DNA of 64,000 nucleotides from JBCCGG01 sp039029395 (GTDB lineage Bacteria; Pseudomonadota; Alphaproteobacteria; Kiloniellales; JAKSDN01): NCBI GenBank assembly GCA_039029395.1, contig JBCCGG010000013.1, positions 1 to 64,000 on the forward strand, given 5' to 3'. Positions 52,846 to 62,285 of this stretch are shown piece by piece; positions within the stretch are counted from its first letter, which is position 1, and every line of letters starts with the position of its first letter. Under the pieces are notes generated by a model. That model ran no database searches, had not been told where the DNA came from, and worked only from the letters and a program-made list of their open reading frames with translations. The position numbers and the translations under genes are program-made.

Positions 52846-55134
52846 ATGGCCGAGCAAGGCGCCAGCACGACCCTGGAAGGGCCCGTCGAGCGGGTCTCGG
52901 TGCTTTTGCCGCTGCCGCTGGCCGGCGCCTATGACTATGCCGTGCCGTCCGGTCTTTGCGTGGCGCCTGGCGACTTGGTCGAGGTGCCGCTCGGCAACCG
53001 CACCCTGGTCGGTGCGGTTTGGGACTCGCCTGAACCGAGTACCGAGGAGCATCTGCCGGACACTAAGCTCAAAAGCATCTTGCGGCGCGTCGACCTGCCG
53101 GGTCTGCCCGAGGCCGAACGCCTTTTCATCGACTGGCTAGCGGCCTACACCATGGCTGCCCCCGGCGCCGTTTTGCGCATGGCCCTGAGCGTTCCCGCCG
53201 CCTTCGAGCCGCCGCGACCGGTAACGCTCTATCGCCTGTTCGATGAGTTGATCGCTCCCGGCCCTCCCTTGGACGAACGCCTGGCCGCTCGTGGCCTGCG
53301 CTTAACCCCGGCGCGCCGCCGCGTCATCGCGCTGCTCGTCGAGGGGCCGGCCCAGACCAAAGGCGACTTGGCCCGACAGGCCGGTGTCGGCACCTCGGTC
53401 ATACAAGGCCTAGCCGAGGCCGGCGTGCTGGAGAGAGCTCAGGTATTGCCAAGCGATCGAATCGAGCAGCCTGACCCGAACCTGCATGGCCCGGACCTCT
53501 CCGAGGCCCAGGCGAGCGCTGCGGCGGGTCTGCGCGCCCGCTTGGAGGAAGGCGGCTTCTCGGTCACCTTGCTCGACGGCGTGACCGGCTCGGGCAAAAC
53601 CGAGGTCTACTTGGAGGCTGTTGCCGCCGCGCTGGCCCAGGGGCGCCAGGTGCTGGTGCTCTTGCCCGAGATCGCACTCTCAGGCCAGTGGCTGGAGCGC
53701 TTCGAACGGCGCTTCCGTGCGCGTCCGGTCGAGTGGCACTCAGATCTGACCAGCCGCCAGCGCCGCCTGGCTTGGCGCGCCGTGGCCGAAGGCCGGGCGA
53801 AGATCGTCGTCGGCGCCCGTTCTGCACTGTTCCTGCCGTTCCAAGATCTCGGCTTGATCGTCGTCGACGAGGAGCACGAGGCCGCTTTCAAGCAGGAGGA
53901 TGGCGTCGTGTACCACGCTCGGGACATGGCAATCGTTCGGGCGCGTTTCTCACAGATGCCCATCGTTCTGGTCTCGGCGACGCCGTCCCTCGAGACCTTG
54001 ACCAACGTAGAGCTTGGCCGCTACCGGGCACTTCACCTACCGCGGCGCCACGGCGGTGCCGAGCTGCCGGCGGTTGAGCTAATCGACCTACGTGAAGATT
54101 CGCCGCCGCGCTTGCCCGGACCTGAAGGCACGTCACTGCAAGGTTGGCTCTCGGGCCGCCTACGCCAAGCGCTTGAAGACACCCTCGAGGCCGGCGAGCA
54201 GGCGCTGTTGTTCCTTAATCGAAGGGGCTTCGCGCCGCTTACCCTGTGTCGGCACTGTGGGCACCGGATGCGGTGCCCCAACTGCACGGCCTGGCTGATC
54301 GAGCACCGCTTGGCCGGGCGGCTGCAATGCCATCACTGCGGCTACGCCATACGCCGTCCCAGAACCTGCCCGGAATGCCACGCGGAGGACAGCCTGGCCG
54401 CCTGCGGACCAGGGGTCGAACGGCTTGCCGAAGAGGTCCGGCAGCTCTTTCCCGATTGCCGCATGGCGACCGCTTCGAGCGACAGCTTTTCCGGGCCGGC
54501 CGCTGCCGAAGCCCTTTTTCAGGCGGTTCAGGACAGGGAGATCGATGTACTAATCGGCACCCAAATCGTCGCCAAAGGTCACCATTTCCCGTTTCTCACC
54601 TTGGTGGGTGTGGTTGACGGCGACTTGGGCCTGACCGGCGGCGACCTGCGGGCGGCAGAGCGAACCTACCAGATCCTCCACCAGGTGGCCGGGCGCGCCG
54701 GGAGAGCCGAGCATCCAGGCCGGGCGCTGATCCAGACCACCGATCCCTCGCACCCGGTGATGCAGGCGCTCGCCGCTCCAGAGCCGGGCGCACGCGACCG
54801 CTTCATGGAGATCGAGTCCGAGGGCCGCCGCCAGGCTGCCATGCCGCCCTATACACGCCTCGCGGCGCTGATTCTCTCGGACCATGACGAGCGGCGCCTC
54901 GATCAGGCTTGCCGACAACTGCTTGGCGTGGTGCCCCGGCGGGAAGGCACCGAGGTCCTTGGCCCCGCTCCTGCGCCTCTGGCCATTCTGCGCCGGCGCC
55001 ACCGGCGCCGCTTCCTGGTGCGCACCCGGCGCGACATAGCGCCCCAAGGCCTGATCCGCGACTGGCTGGCAGAGGTCAAGCTGCCGGGCCCGGTTCGCCT
55101 GCAGATCGATGTCGATCCCTATAGCTTCCTCTAG
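52846..55134 (+). CDS. priA: Primosomal protein N' (replication restart helicase PriA)
   Basis: About 762 residues. It reloads DnaB at stalled forks. Walker A GVTGSGKTEVYLEAV, DEEHE in IVVDEEHEAAFKQEDGVVYH, and zinc-ribbon cysteines in LCRHCGHRMRCPNCTAWL and CHHCGYAIRRPRTCPECH. The C-terminal helicase motifs include DGDLGLTGGDLRAAERTYQI and HQVAGRAGRAEHPGRALIQT. The ATG at 52846 is preferred; the GTG nine bases upstream is less well placed. Confidence 0.97.
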   Translation: MAEQGASTTLEGPVERVSVLLPLPLAGAYDYAVPSGLCVAPGDLVEVPLGNRTLVGAVWDSPEPSTEEHLPDTKLKSILRRVDLPGLPEAERLFIDWLAAYTMAAPGAVLRMALSVPAAFEPPRPVTLYRLFDELIAPGPPLDERLAARGLRLTPARRRVIALLVEGPAQTKGDLARQAGVGTSVIQGLAEAGVLERAQVLPSDRIEQPDPNLHGPDLSEAQASAAAGLRARLEEGGFSVTLLDGVTGSGKTEVYLEAVAAALAQGRQVLVLLPEIALSGQWLERFERRFRARPVEWHSDLTSRQRRLAWRAVAEGRAKIVVGARSALFLPFQDLGLIVVDEEHEAAFKQEDGVVYHARDMAIVRARFSQMPIVLVSATPSLETLTNVELGRYRALHLPRRHGGAELPAVELIDLREDSPPRLPGPEGTSLQGWLSGRLRQALEDTLEAGEQALLFLNRRGFAPLTLCRHCGHRMRCPNCTAWLIEHRLAGRLQCHHCGYAIRRPRTCPECHAEDSLAACGPGVERLAEEVRQLFPDCRMATASSDSFSGPAAAEALFQAVQDREIDVLIGTQIVAKGHHFPFLTLVGVVDGDLGLTGGDLRAAERTYQILHQVAGRAGRAEHPGRALIQTTDPSHPVMQALAAPEPGARDRFMEIESEGRRQAAMPPYTRLAALILSDHDERRLDQACRQLLGVVPRREGTEVLGPAPAPLAILRRRHRRRFLVRTRRDIAPQGLIRDWLAEVKLPGPVRLQIDVDPYSFL

Positions 55135-55195
55135 CCGGATTTCATCGCTAGAGTGACGCATTCTTAGCCTCTAAGTTGAGACCAGGGAGACGATC

Positions 55196-55660
55196 ATGAG
55201 CGTAGAGCCAATTCCGCCGGGCTTCGGGGCGGTGACGCCCCATCTTGTGGTACCGGACAGCGCCGAAGCCATCGCATTCTATGAGAAGGCTTTCGGGGCC
55301 CAGGAGCTGTTCCGCATGCCAACCCCCGACGGATCGAAGATCATGCATGCCCAGATCGTGATCGGGGGCGCGCCGATTATGCTGGCCGACGAGTTTCCTG
55401 GCATGGGCTGCCAGTCGCCTGGGGCCTTGGGCGGCACGCCGATCACGGTGCACCTCTACGTGCCCGACGCCGATCAGGTCTTCGCCCAGGCGGTTGCTGC
55501 CGGGGCAAAGCCGACCATGCCGGTGACAGACATGTTCTGGGGCGACCGCTATGGGCGTGTCGAGGATCCCTTCGGTCATAGCTGGTCGATTGCGACCCAC
55601 ACCAAGGACATGACGCCTGAGGAGATCGCCGAGGGTGCGAAGGCCGCCTTCGCGCAATAG
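55196..55660 (+). CDS. VOC family protein, PhnB-like
   Basis: 154 residues. It starts MSVEPIPPGFGAVTPHLVVP, with DSAEAIAFYEKAFGAQELFR, TPDGSKIMHAQIVIGGAPI, MFWGDRYGRVEDPFGHSWSI and THTKDMTPEEIAEGAKAAFA. These are typical PhnB/VOC glyoxalase-fold proteins; function is unknown. GGGAGA precedes the ATG. Confidence 0.9.
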   Translation: MSVEPIPPGFGAVTPHLVVPDSAEAIAFYEKAFGAQELFRMPTPDGSKIMHAQIVIGGAPIMLADEFPGMGCQSPGALGGTPITVHLYVPDADQVFAQAVAAGAKPTMPVTDMFWGDRYGRVEDPFGHSWSIATHTKDMTPEEIAEGAKAAFAQ

Positions 55661-55725
55661 CGACGGCCGTCAGTTCCTCCGCGTTTCCAAGGACTTTTGG
55701 CGTCATTTGGGGTGCCCGAGTCCGC

Positions 55726-55754
55726 TTGCAACGTCGGAAGGCGTGTGATACGAC
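55726..55754 (+). promoter_or_regulatory. Candidate promoter of the atp operon
   Basis: TTGCAA, 17-bp spacer, TACGAC, about 114 bp upstream of the atpH start. The -10 is a weak match. The remaining 207-bp gap before atpH holds no gene. Confidence 0.35.
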
Positions 55755-55867
55755 CGACCGGCTTGCGGCGAGGGGGCACGAGGCCGATGTTTGGCCCTGT
55801 GCCGGGCGAAGGTAGGGCGCGCTGCGGGTGGTGATTTGGTACTTGAGACCGCTTTGGGGGCAACAGC

Positions 55868-56428
55868 TTGGCTGGTGAACATTCAAGCGTGAGCGGCTTG
55901 GCCGGGCGCTATGCCCAGGCCTTGTTCGATCTGGCGGACGACGGCAAGCAGCTCGATGCCGTGGCCGACGAACTCAAGCAGCTTGGCGCTTTGATCGACG
56001 AGAGCGCGGATCTGCGCCACTTGATCACTAGTCCCGTGATTGCCCGCGACGAGCAGGCCAAGGCGATGGCCGCGATCCTCGATCAAGCAAGCGCCGGCGA
56101 CCTCACCCGCCGATTCGTGCTGGTGGTCGCCAACAACCGGCGGCTTTTCGCGCTGCCGCAAATCATCAAAGCCTACCTGGCCGAGCTGTCGCGGCGACGG
56201 GGCGAAGTGGTTGCCGAGGTGACCTCGGCGACCGCCTTGACGCCGAGCCAAGAGGCCAGCCTAAACGAAACACTTCGCAAGGCGGTCGGCGCCAAGGTTC
56301 AGGTCGATCTTAAGGTCGACCCGAGCTTACTTGGCGGTCTGATGGTCAAGGTCGGCAGTCGCATGATTGATTCGTCGCTGCGCACCAAACTGCAAAAGCT
56401 ACAGTTCGCTATGAAGGGAGCCGGCTGA
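55868..56428 (+). CDS. atpH: F1F0 ATP synthase subunit delta
   Basis: 186 residues. It starts with TTG after a GGGGG site (LAGEHSSVSGLAGRYAQALF). The delta fold is shown by YAQALFDLADDGKQLDAVAD, NRRLFALPQIIKAYLAEL and KVDPSLLGGLMVKVGSRMID. It links F1 to the peripheral stalk. The stop overlaps the atpA start. Confidence 0.94.
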   Translation: MAGEHSSVSGLAGRYAQALFDLADDGKQLDAVADELKQLGALIDESADLRHLITSPVIARDEQAKAMAAILDQASAGDLTRRFVLVVANNRRLFALPQIIKAYLAELSRRRGEVVAEVTSATALTPSQEASLNETLRKAVGAKVQVDLKVDPSLLGGLMVKVGSRMIDSSLRTKLQKLQFAMKGAG

Positions 56429-57957
56429 TGGAGATCCGCGCCGCTGAAATTTCTGCAATTCTCAAGACCCAAATCGAGAATTTCGGCACGGAAGCCGAGG
56501 TGGCCGAGGTTGGCCAGGTGCTGTCGGTCGGTGACGGCGTCGCTCGCGTCTACGGTCTCGACAACGTACAGGCCGGCGAGCTGGTCGAGTTCCAGGATGG
56601 CTCCAAGGGCATGGCGCTCAACCTCGAGGTCGACAACGTCGGCATTGTGATCTTCGGCGACGACCGGAACATCAAGGAAGGCCATCAGGTCAACCGGACC
56701 GGTGCGATCGTTGACGTACCGGTCGGCCGCGGCCTGCTGGGCCGGGTGGTCGACGGTCTCGGCAATCCGATCGATGGCAAGGGCCCAATCGAGGACGCGG
56801 TGCGCTCCCGGGTCGAGGTCAAGGCGCCGGGCATCATCCCGCGCCGCTCGGTGCACGAGCCCGTTCAGACCGGCCTCAAGGCGATTGATAGCCTGATCCC
56901 CGTCGGACGCGGCCAGCGCGAGCTGATCATTGGCGACCGGCAGACCGGCAAGACCGCGATCGCGCTCGATACCTTCATCAACCAGAAGCCGATCAACCAG
57001 GGCGACGACGAGTCCAAGAAGCTCTATTGCATCTACGTGGCGATCGGCCAGAAGCGTTCTAGCGTCGCGAAGTTCGTTAAGACCCTGGAGGATTACGGCG
57101 CCCTTGATTACTCGATCGTGGTCTCGGCAACCGCGTCCGATCCTGCGCCCTTGCAGTTCCTTGCGCCCTACACCGCCTGCACCATGGGCGAGTACTTCAG
57201 GGACAACGGCACCCACGCGGTGATCGTCTACGACGATCTCTCCAAGCAAGCGGTCGCCTACCGGCAGATGTCGCTGCTGCTGCGCCGGCCGCCGGGCCGC
57301 GAGGCCTATCCGGGGGACGTTTTTTACCTTCATTCGCGCCTGCTCGAGCGGGCGGCCAAGATGAACGAGGACCACGGCAGCGGCTCGCTGACGGCGCTGC
57401 CAGTGATCGAGACCCAGGCCGGCGACGTTTCGGCCTACATCCCGACCAACGTGATCTCGATCACCGACGGCCAGATCTTCCTAGAGACTTCGCTGTTCTA
57501 CAAAGGCGTGCGCCCGGCGGTGAACGTCGGCCTGTCGGTCTCCCGTGTGGGTTCCGCGGCGCAGATCAAGGCCATGAAGCAGGTCGCCGGCACGATCAAG
57601 CTGGAGCTTGCCCAGTTCCGCGAGATGGAGGCTTTCTCCCAGTTCGCCTCGGACTTGGATGCAGCGACCCAGCGCTTGCTGGCGCGCGGCGCGCGGCTCA
57701 CCGAACTGTTGAAGCAGCCACAGTACAAACCGCTGCCCGTCGAGGAGCAGGTCGAGGTGATTTACGCCGGCGTGCGCGGCTTTCTGGATCAGATCGAGAT
57801 CACCAAGATCACCCAATTCGAACAACAGCTCCTTCTGGAGCTGCGCTCCAAGGGCGCCGAGATCCTCGAAACACTGCGCAGCGAGCGCGAGATCACGGAT
57901 GCCACCGAGGAGAAGCTCAAGTCCTTCATGGAAGACTTCACGAAGTCCTTCGTGTGA
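56428..57957 (+). CDS. atpA: F1F0 ATP synthase subunit alpha
   Basis: 509 residues, the regulatory nucleotide-binding subunit. Walker A-like GDRQTGKTAIALDTFINQK, VDGLGNPIDGKGPIEDAVR and NVISITDGQIFLETSLFYKG are standard. The C-terminal AEILETLRSEREITDATEEK matches the family. It is in the F1 part of the operon; no Fo genes lie here. Confidence 0.98.
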   Translation: MEIRAAEISAILKTQIENFGTEAEVAEVGQVLSVGDGVARVYGLDNVQAGELVEFQDGSKGMALNLEVDNVGIVIFGDDRNIKEGHQVNRTGAIVDVPVGRGLLGRVVDGLGNPIDGKGPIEDAVRSRVEVKAPGIIPRRSVHEPVQTGLKAIDSLIPVGRGQRELIIGDRQTGKTAIALDTFINQKPINQGDDESKKLYCIYVAIGQKRSSVAKFVKTLEDYGALDYSIVVSATASDPAPLQFLAPYTACTMGEYFRDNGTHAVIVYDDLSKQAVAYRQMSLLLRRPPGREAYPGDVFYLHSRLLERAAKMNEDHGSGSLTALPVIETQAGDVSAYIPTNVISITDGQIFLETSLFYKGVRPAVNVGLSVSRVGSAAQIKAMKQVAGTIKLELAQFREMEAFSQFASDLDAATQRLLARGARLTELLKQPQYKPLPVEEQVEVIYAGVRGFLDQIEITKITQFEQQLLLELRSKGAEILETLRSEREITDATEEKLKSFMEDFTKSFV

Positions 57958-58006
57958 TTGGATGCCTCACCGTCACCCTCTAGGGTCAGGAACCGAGTAA
58001 GCCGGC

Positions 58007-58894
58007 ATGCCAAGCCTTAAGGACCTCAGAGTTCGGATCGACAGCGTCAAGTCGACGCAGAAGATTACCTCGGCCATGAAGATGGTCGCGGCCGCCAAGC
58101 TGCGTCGCGCCCAGGAGCAGGTTGAGGCCTCGCGGCCCTACGCTGATCGCATGGGCCGCATGCTGGGCTCTTTGACCGCCAGCGCCAAGGACCAGCCCGG
58201 CGCACCGGCCTTGCTGCGCGGCACCGGCAAGGATGACGTCCATCTGGTCGTGGTAGGCACCGCCGACCGGGGCTTGTGTGGCGGATTCAATTCCTCGATC
58301 GTGCGTGAGGCGCGGCGCCGCATCCGACAGCTCACCGAAGACGGCAAGACCGTCAAGGTACTCTGCGTCGGGCGCAAGGGGAGGGATCAGCTGCGCCGGG
58401 ACTTCGGCGCGCTGATCATCGACACCCTCGAGGATGTGTCCCGTCCGCAACCTAGCTTCCACAAGGCCGACGAGATTGCCCGGCGCATCATCACGATGTT
58501 CGAGGAAGGCGAGTTCGACGTCTGCACGATCTACTATGCAGAGTTCCGCTCGGCAATCAGCCAGATCGTCACGCCCCAGCAGCTGATCCCCTTCGCCTCC
58601 GAGGAGCCGGCCGAGGACACCGCTGGCGGGCCAGAGACGGGCAGCTACGAGTACGAGCCGGACCAGGAAGAGATTCTGGAGGCCTTGTTGCCGCGCAACA
58701 TCGCGGTGCAGATCTTCCGGGCCCTGCTTGAGAACAACGCCAGCGAACACGGCGCGCGCATGACCGCGATGGACAACGCGACCCGCAATGCCGGCGAGAT
58801 GATCGGCAACTTGACGCTGATCTACAACCGCACCCGTCAGGCCGCGATCACCCGCGAGCTGATTGAGATCATTTCCGCCAAGGAGGCGATGTAG
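58007..58894 (+). CDS. atpG: F1F0 ATP synthase subunit gamma
   Basis: 295 residues, the central rotor shaft. It has MPSLKDLRVRIDSVKSTQKI at the start and ENNASEHGARMTAMDNATRN, with RQAAITRELIEIISAKEAM at the end. The middle carries the alphaproteobacterial insertion with an acidic segment near DQEEILEALLPRNI. Confidence 0.97.
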   Translation: MPSLKDLRVRIDSVKSTQKITSAMKMVAAAKLRRAQEQVEASRPYADRMGRMLGSLTASAKDQPGAPALLRGTGKDDVHLVVVGTADRGLCGGFNSSIVREARRRIRQLTEDGKTVKVLCVGRKGRDQLRRDFGALIIDTLEDVSRPQPSFHKADEIARRIITMFEEGEFDVCTIYYAEFRSAISQIVTPQQLIPFASEEPAEDTAGGPETGSYEYEPDQEEILEALLPRNIAVQIFRALLENNASEHGARMTAMDNATRNAGEMIGNLTLIYNRTRQAAITRELIEIISAKEAM

Positions 58895-58930
58895 CGGCCA
58901 GCCGCCGCGCGCAGTGAGGAGCTAAGAGCC

Positions 58931-60352
58931 ATGCCAAATCTGGTCGGCAAGATCACGCAGGTGATGGGCCCAGTTGTGGACGTCCAGTTCGAGGGCGACC
59001 TTCCGGCGATCCTGAACGCCCTTGAGACGACCAATGACGGCCGCCGTCTGGTGCTCGAGGTGGCCCAGCATCTGGGTGAGAACATGGTGCGCACGATCGC
59101 CATGGACAGCACCGAGGGCTTGGTGCGCGGCGCCGACGTGACCGACACCGGCGATGCTATCGAAGTACCGGTCGGACCGGGCACCTTGGGGCGCATCATG
59201 AACGTGATCGGCGAGCCGATCGACGAGCTTGGTCCGATCGATTCGACCATGAACTCGCCGATCCACCGCCCGGCGCCCGCCTATGTGGATCAGTCGACCG
59301 AGGCCGAGGTGCTGATCACCGGCATCAAGGTAGTCGACTTGCTGGCGCCTTACGCCAAGGGCGGCAAGATCGGGCTGTTCGGCGGCGCCGGCGTTGGCAA
59401 GACGGTGTTGATCATGGAGCTGATCAACAACGTGGCGAAGACCCACGGCGGCTATTCGGTGTTCGCGGGGGTCGGTGAGCGTACCCGCGAGGGCAACGAC
59501 CTCTATCACGAGATGATCGATTCCGGCGTGGTCAAGCCTGGCGAGGAAGGCTCCAAGGCGGCCCTGGTCTATGGTCAGATGAACGAGCCGCCGGGCGCTC
59601 GCGCCCGGGTCGCGCTGACCGGTTTGACCCAGGCCGAGTACTTCCGCGACGAAGAAGGCCAGGACGTGCTGTTCTTCATCGACAACATCTTCCGCTTCAC
59701 CCAGGCCGGCTCCGAAGTCTCGGCGCTCCTGGGCCGGATTCCCTCGGCGGTTGGCTACCAGCCGACCTTGGCGACCGACATGGGCACCCTGCAGGAGCGC
59801 ATCACCACCACCAAGAAGGGCTCGATCACCTCGGTCCAGGCGATCTACGTGCCGGCCGATGACTTGACCGACCCGGCGCCGGCAACCTCCTTCGCCCACT
59901 TGGACGCGACCACGGTGCTATCCCGGCAGATCGCCGAACTCGGCATCTATCCCGCGGTTGATCCGCTCGATTCGACCAGCCGTATCCTCGATCCCTTCGT
60001 GGTCGGCGAGGAGCACTACGCGGTTGCCCGCGAAGTTCAGCGGATCCTGCAGACCTACAAGGCCCTGCAGGACATCATCGCAATCCTGGGCATGGACGAG
60101 CTGTCGGAAGAGGACAAGCTCGTGGTCGCCCGGGCGCGCAAGATCCAGCGCTTCCTGTCCCAGCCCTTCGACGTGGCCCAGGTCTTCACCGGCTCGCCCG
60201 GTGTGCAGGTGCCGCTTGAGGAGACGATCCGCGGATTTAAGGGGATCTGTGCCGGCGAGTACGATCATTTGCCTGAGGCCGCGTTCTACATGGTCGGCAC
60301 GATCGACGAGGCGATCGAGAAGGCGCGAAAGCTGGCGGCCGACGCGGCGTAG
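58931..60352 (+). CDS. atpD: F1F0 ATP synthase subunit beta
   Basis: 473 residues, the catalytic subunit. Walker A is GLFGGAGVGKTVLIMELINN, the catalytic Glu lies in GVGERTREGNDLYHEM, and the signature PAVDPLDSTSRILDP is present. The end FYMVGTIDEAIEKARKLAAD is canonical. Confidence 0.98.
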   Translation: MPNLVGKITQVMGPVVDVQFEGDLPAILNALETTNDGRRLVLEVAQHLGENMVRTIAMDSTEGLVRGADVTDTGDAIEVPVGPGTLGRIMNVIGEPIDELGPIDSTMNSPIHRPAPAYVDQSTEAEVLITGIKVVDLLAPYAKGGKIGLFGGAGVGKTVLIMELINNVAKTHGGYSVFAGVGERTREGNDLYHEMIDSGVVKPGEEGSKAALVYGQMNEPPGARARVALTGLTQAEYFRDEEGQDVLFFIDNIFRFTQAGSEVSALLGRIPSAVGYQPTLATDMGTLQERITTTKKGSITSVQAIYVPADDLTDPAPATSFAHLDATTVLSRQIAELGIYPAVDPLDSTSRILDPFVVGEEHYAVAREVQRILQTYKALQDIIAILGMDELSEEDKLVVARARKIQRFLSQPFDVAQVFTGSPGVQVPLEETIRGFKGICAGEYDHLPEAAFYMVGTIDEAIEKARKLAADAA

Positions 60353-60382
60353 CCGGGCAGGACAGGAACGGAGTCGCACGAT

Positions 60383-60790
60383 ATGGCAGAATCGCAGGTT
60401 GCCTTCGAGCTGGTGTCGCCAGAGCGTCTTTTGGTCTCCGAGTCGGTTGACATGGTCGTTGTGCCCGGTGAAGAAGGCGACTTCGGTGTGCTGGTCAAGC
60501 ATGCACCCCTGGTGTCCACGGTGCGACCGGGGGTGATCCGGGTCTACAAAGACAACCAGGTGACCGAGCAGATTTTTGTCGCTGGTGGTTTTGCCGAAGT
60601 GACGCCGGCACGCCTTACTGTATTGGCCGAAGAGGCCGTGCCCCTTACAGAGATTGATCGCAGCGCGGTCGAACAACAGCTGCAGGATGCGCGCGAGGAC
60701 CTGCAGGATGCCAAGGACGATCACGAGCGGGCCGATGCCGGCCGCCGCGTCGCCGTCGCCGAGGCCAAACTGCAGGCAAGCGCGAACTAG
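60383..60790 (+). CDS. atpC: F1F0 ATP synthase subunit epsilon
   Basis: 135 residues. It starts MAESQVAFELVSPERLLVSE, and its beta-sandwich has VVVPGEEGDFGVLVKHAPLV and EQIFVAGGFAEVTPARLTVL. The C-terminal helix pair (QQLQDAREDLQDAKDDHERA) can inhibit ATP hydrolysis. A GGAC-CTAC-GTCC hairpin after the stop lacks a T-run and is a weak terminator. Confidence 0.96.
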   Translation: MAESQVAFELVSPERLLVSESVDMVVVPGEEGDFGVLVKHAPLVSTVRPGVIRVYKDNQVTEQIFVAGGFAEVTPARLTVLAEEAVPLTEIDRSAVEQQLQDAREDLQDAKDDHERADAGRRVAVAEAKLQASAN

Positions 60791-60922
60791 GACCTACGTC
60801 CGGGTGAGTTGGGCCTTTCCGACACATTTCTGTCACAAGAACTTGAACGAACCGCGGGCGATTCCCATAATAACGTCGCGGATCGCCGCAAGCGTTGGGA
60901 CCGGACTTAGGTGATACGCCAC

Positions 60923-61759
60923 ATGTCTGTGCAACATTGGACTCTCGACGATATACCCTGGGATCGGTTCGACCCCTCGAAGGTCGATCCGGAGATGGTG
61001 CAGGTGGTCAAGGCGGCCAGCCTGGTTGAAGCCAATGGTGGCGACTATGCGACCTATCTTTGCAACGTCTTCCCCGACGACCCCGAGTTCCAGGCAGCGG
61101 CCAAGGCCTGGGCAATCGAGGAAGAGCAGCACGGCGCCGCGCTAGCCCGTTGGGCCGAGCTGGCCGACCCATCATTTCGCTTCGACGAGGCCTTTCAACG
61201 CTTTACCGAAGGCTACAGTCTGCCCTTGGAGGCCAAGGAGTCGGTACGCGGCTCGCGCTCGGGCGAGCTGGTTGCCCGCTGCATCGTCGAGGTTGGCACG
61301 AGCTCATACTACAGTGCTCTCTGCGAGGCGACGGACGAGCCGGCCCTAAAGGCGATTTGCCGCAAGATTGCGGCCGACGAATTTCGTCACTACAAGTTGT
61401 TTTACTCCCATCTGAAGCGCTATCTTAAGAAGGAGGAGATCGGCCCCTGGCGCCGAACCCTAGTAGCGCTCGGACGGATTCGGGAGAGCGAAGACGACGA
61501 GTTGGCCTATGCCTTCTTTGCCGCCAACTCCAACAGCGAGACCTACGAGCGTAAACGCTGGTCGCGCGCCTATATGAGCCGGGCCTACGGCTACTACAGA
61601 CCGCACCATGTGGAACGGGTCGTCGCCATGACTTTCAAGGCCGCCGGCCTCAAGCCCCAAGGCCGCTTGGCCCAGATGGCCCACAAACTCGCCTACTACT
61701 ACATCAAGCGTCACAGCCGCGCTTTGCCGGACCGAGACGACCTGCCGATTGCCGCATGA
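60923..61759 (+). CDS. Ferritin-like (diiron) four-helix protein
   Basis: About 278 residues. Two diiron ExxH motifs are visible, in WAIEEEQHGAALARW and IAADEFRHYKLFYSHL, with extra Glu in VEANGGDYATYLCN and VEVGTSSYYSALC. The C-terminal part is basic and helical. The family includes acyl-ACP-desaturase-like and DUF455-type ferritin-like proteins; the substrate is unknown. The ATG at 60923 has an AGGTGA site; an upstream GTG is possible. Confidence 0.8.
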   Translation: MSVQHWTLDDIPWDRFDPSKVDPEMVQVVKAASLVEANGGDYATYLCNVFPDDPEFQAAAKAWAIEEEQHGAALARWAELADPSFRFDEAFQRFTEGYSLPLEAKESVRGSRSGELVARCIVEVGTSSYYSALCEATDEPALKAICRKIAADEFRHYKLFYSHLKRYLKKEEIGPWRRTLVALGRIRESEDDELAYAFFAANSNSETYERKRWSRAYMSRAYGYYRPHHVERVVAMTFKAAGLKPQGRLAQMAHKLAYYYIKRHSRALPDRDDLPIAA

Positions 61760-61763
61760 GCGG

Positions 61764-62252
61764 TCACGCCAGGAGCGTCGAGAACTCCTCCAAGACCTGT
61801 TCGTAGACCTTTCGCTTAAAGGGCACGATAAGCGCTGGCAGCTCATCTGCTGGAGCCCAACGCCAGGCCTTGAACTCAGGGTGCTCGGTCTCAAGGTCGA
61901 TGTCCGAGTCCCGCCCCAGAAAGCGCAAGGCAAACCACTTTTGGGTCTGCCCGCGATAGCGCCCCTTCCAGAGCTTTGGCGCCAGGTGGGTGGGCAGGTC
62001 GTAGGACAGCCACTGCTTTGACTCGGCCAGGATCTCGGCGTGATTGGTGCCGATCTCCTCCTTTAGCTCGCGCAGGGCGGCGCGCTGTGGGCTTTCGCCC
62101 TTGTCGATGCCGCCCTGGGGCATCTGCCAGGCCTGATGGGCGTGGTTTAGACGCTGCGCCACGAACACCTGATTTGCGCTATTGAGCAACATGATGCCGA
62201 CGCAGGGTCGATAGGGCAGGCGGGCGATCTCCGATGGGTGTGTGGCGCTCAC
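61764..62252 (-). CDS. rppH: RNA pyrophosphohydrolase RppH (Nudix)
   Basis: 162 residues. It removes pyrophosphate from 5'-triphosphate mRNAs or hydrolyses dinucleoside polyphosphates. Nudix box GGIDKGESPQRAALRELKEE lies at about residues 48-67. The start is GTG, and the spelling YRPCVGIMLLNSANQVFVAQ is RppH-typical. It follows ctpA. Confidence 0.93.
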   Translation of the reverse strand: MSATHPSEIARLPYRPCVGIMLLNSANQVFVAQRLNHAHQAWQMPQGGIDKGESPQRAALRELKEEIGTNHAEILAESKQWLSYDLPTHLAPKLWKGRYRGQTQKWFALRFLGRDSDIDLETEHPEFKAWRWAPADELPALIVPFKRKVYEQVLEEFSTLLA

Positions 62253-62285
62253 CGGAGTCTCCCATCCCGCGCCGATTCACGGTTC

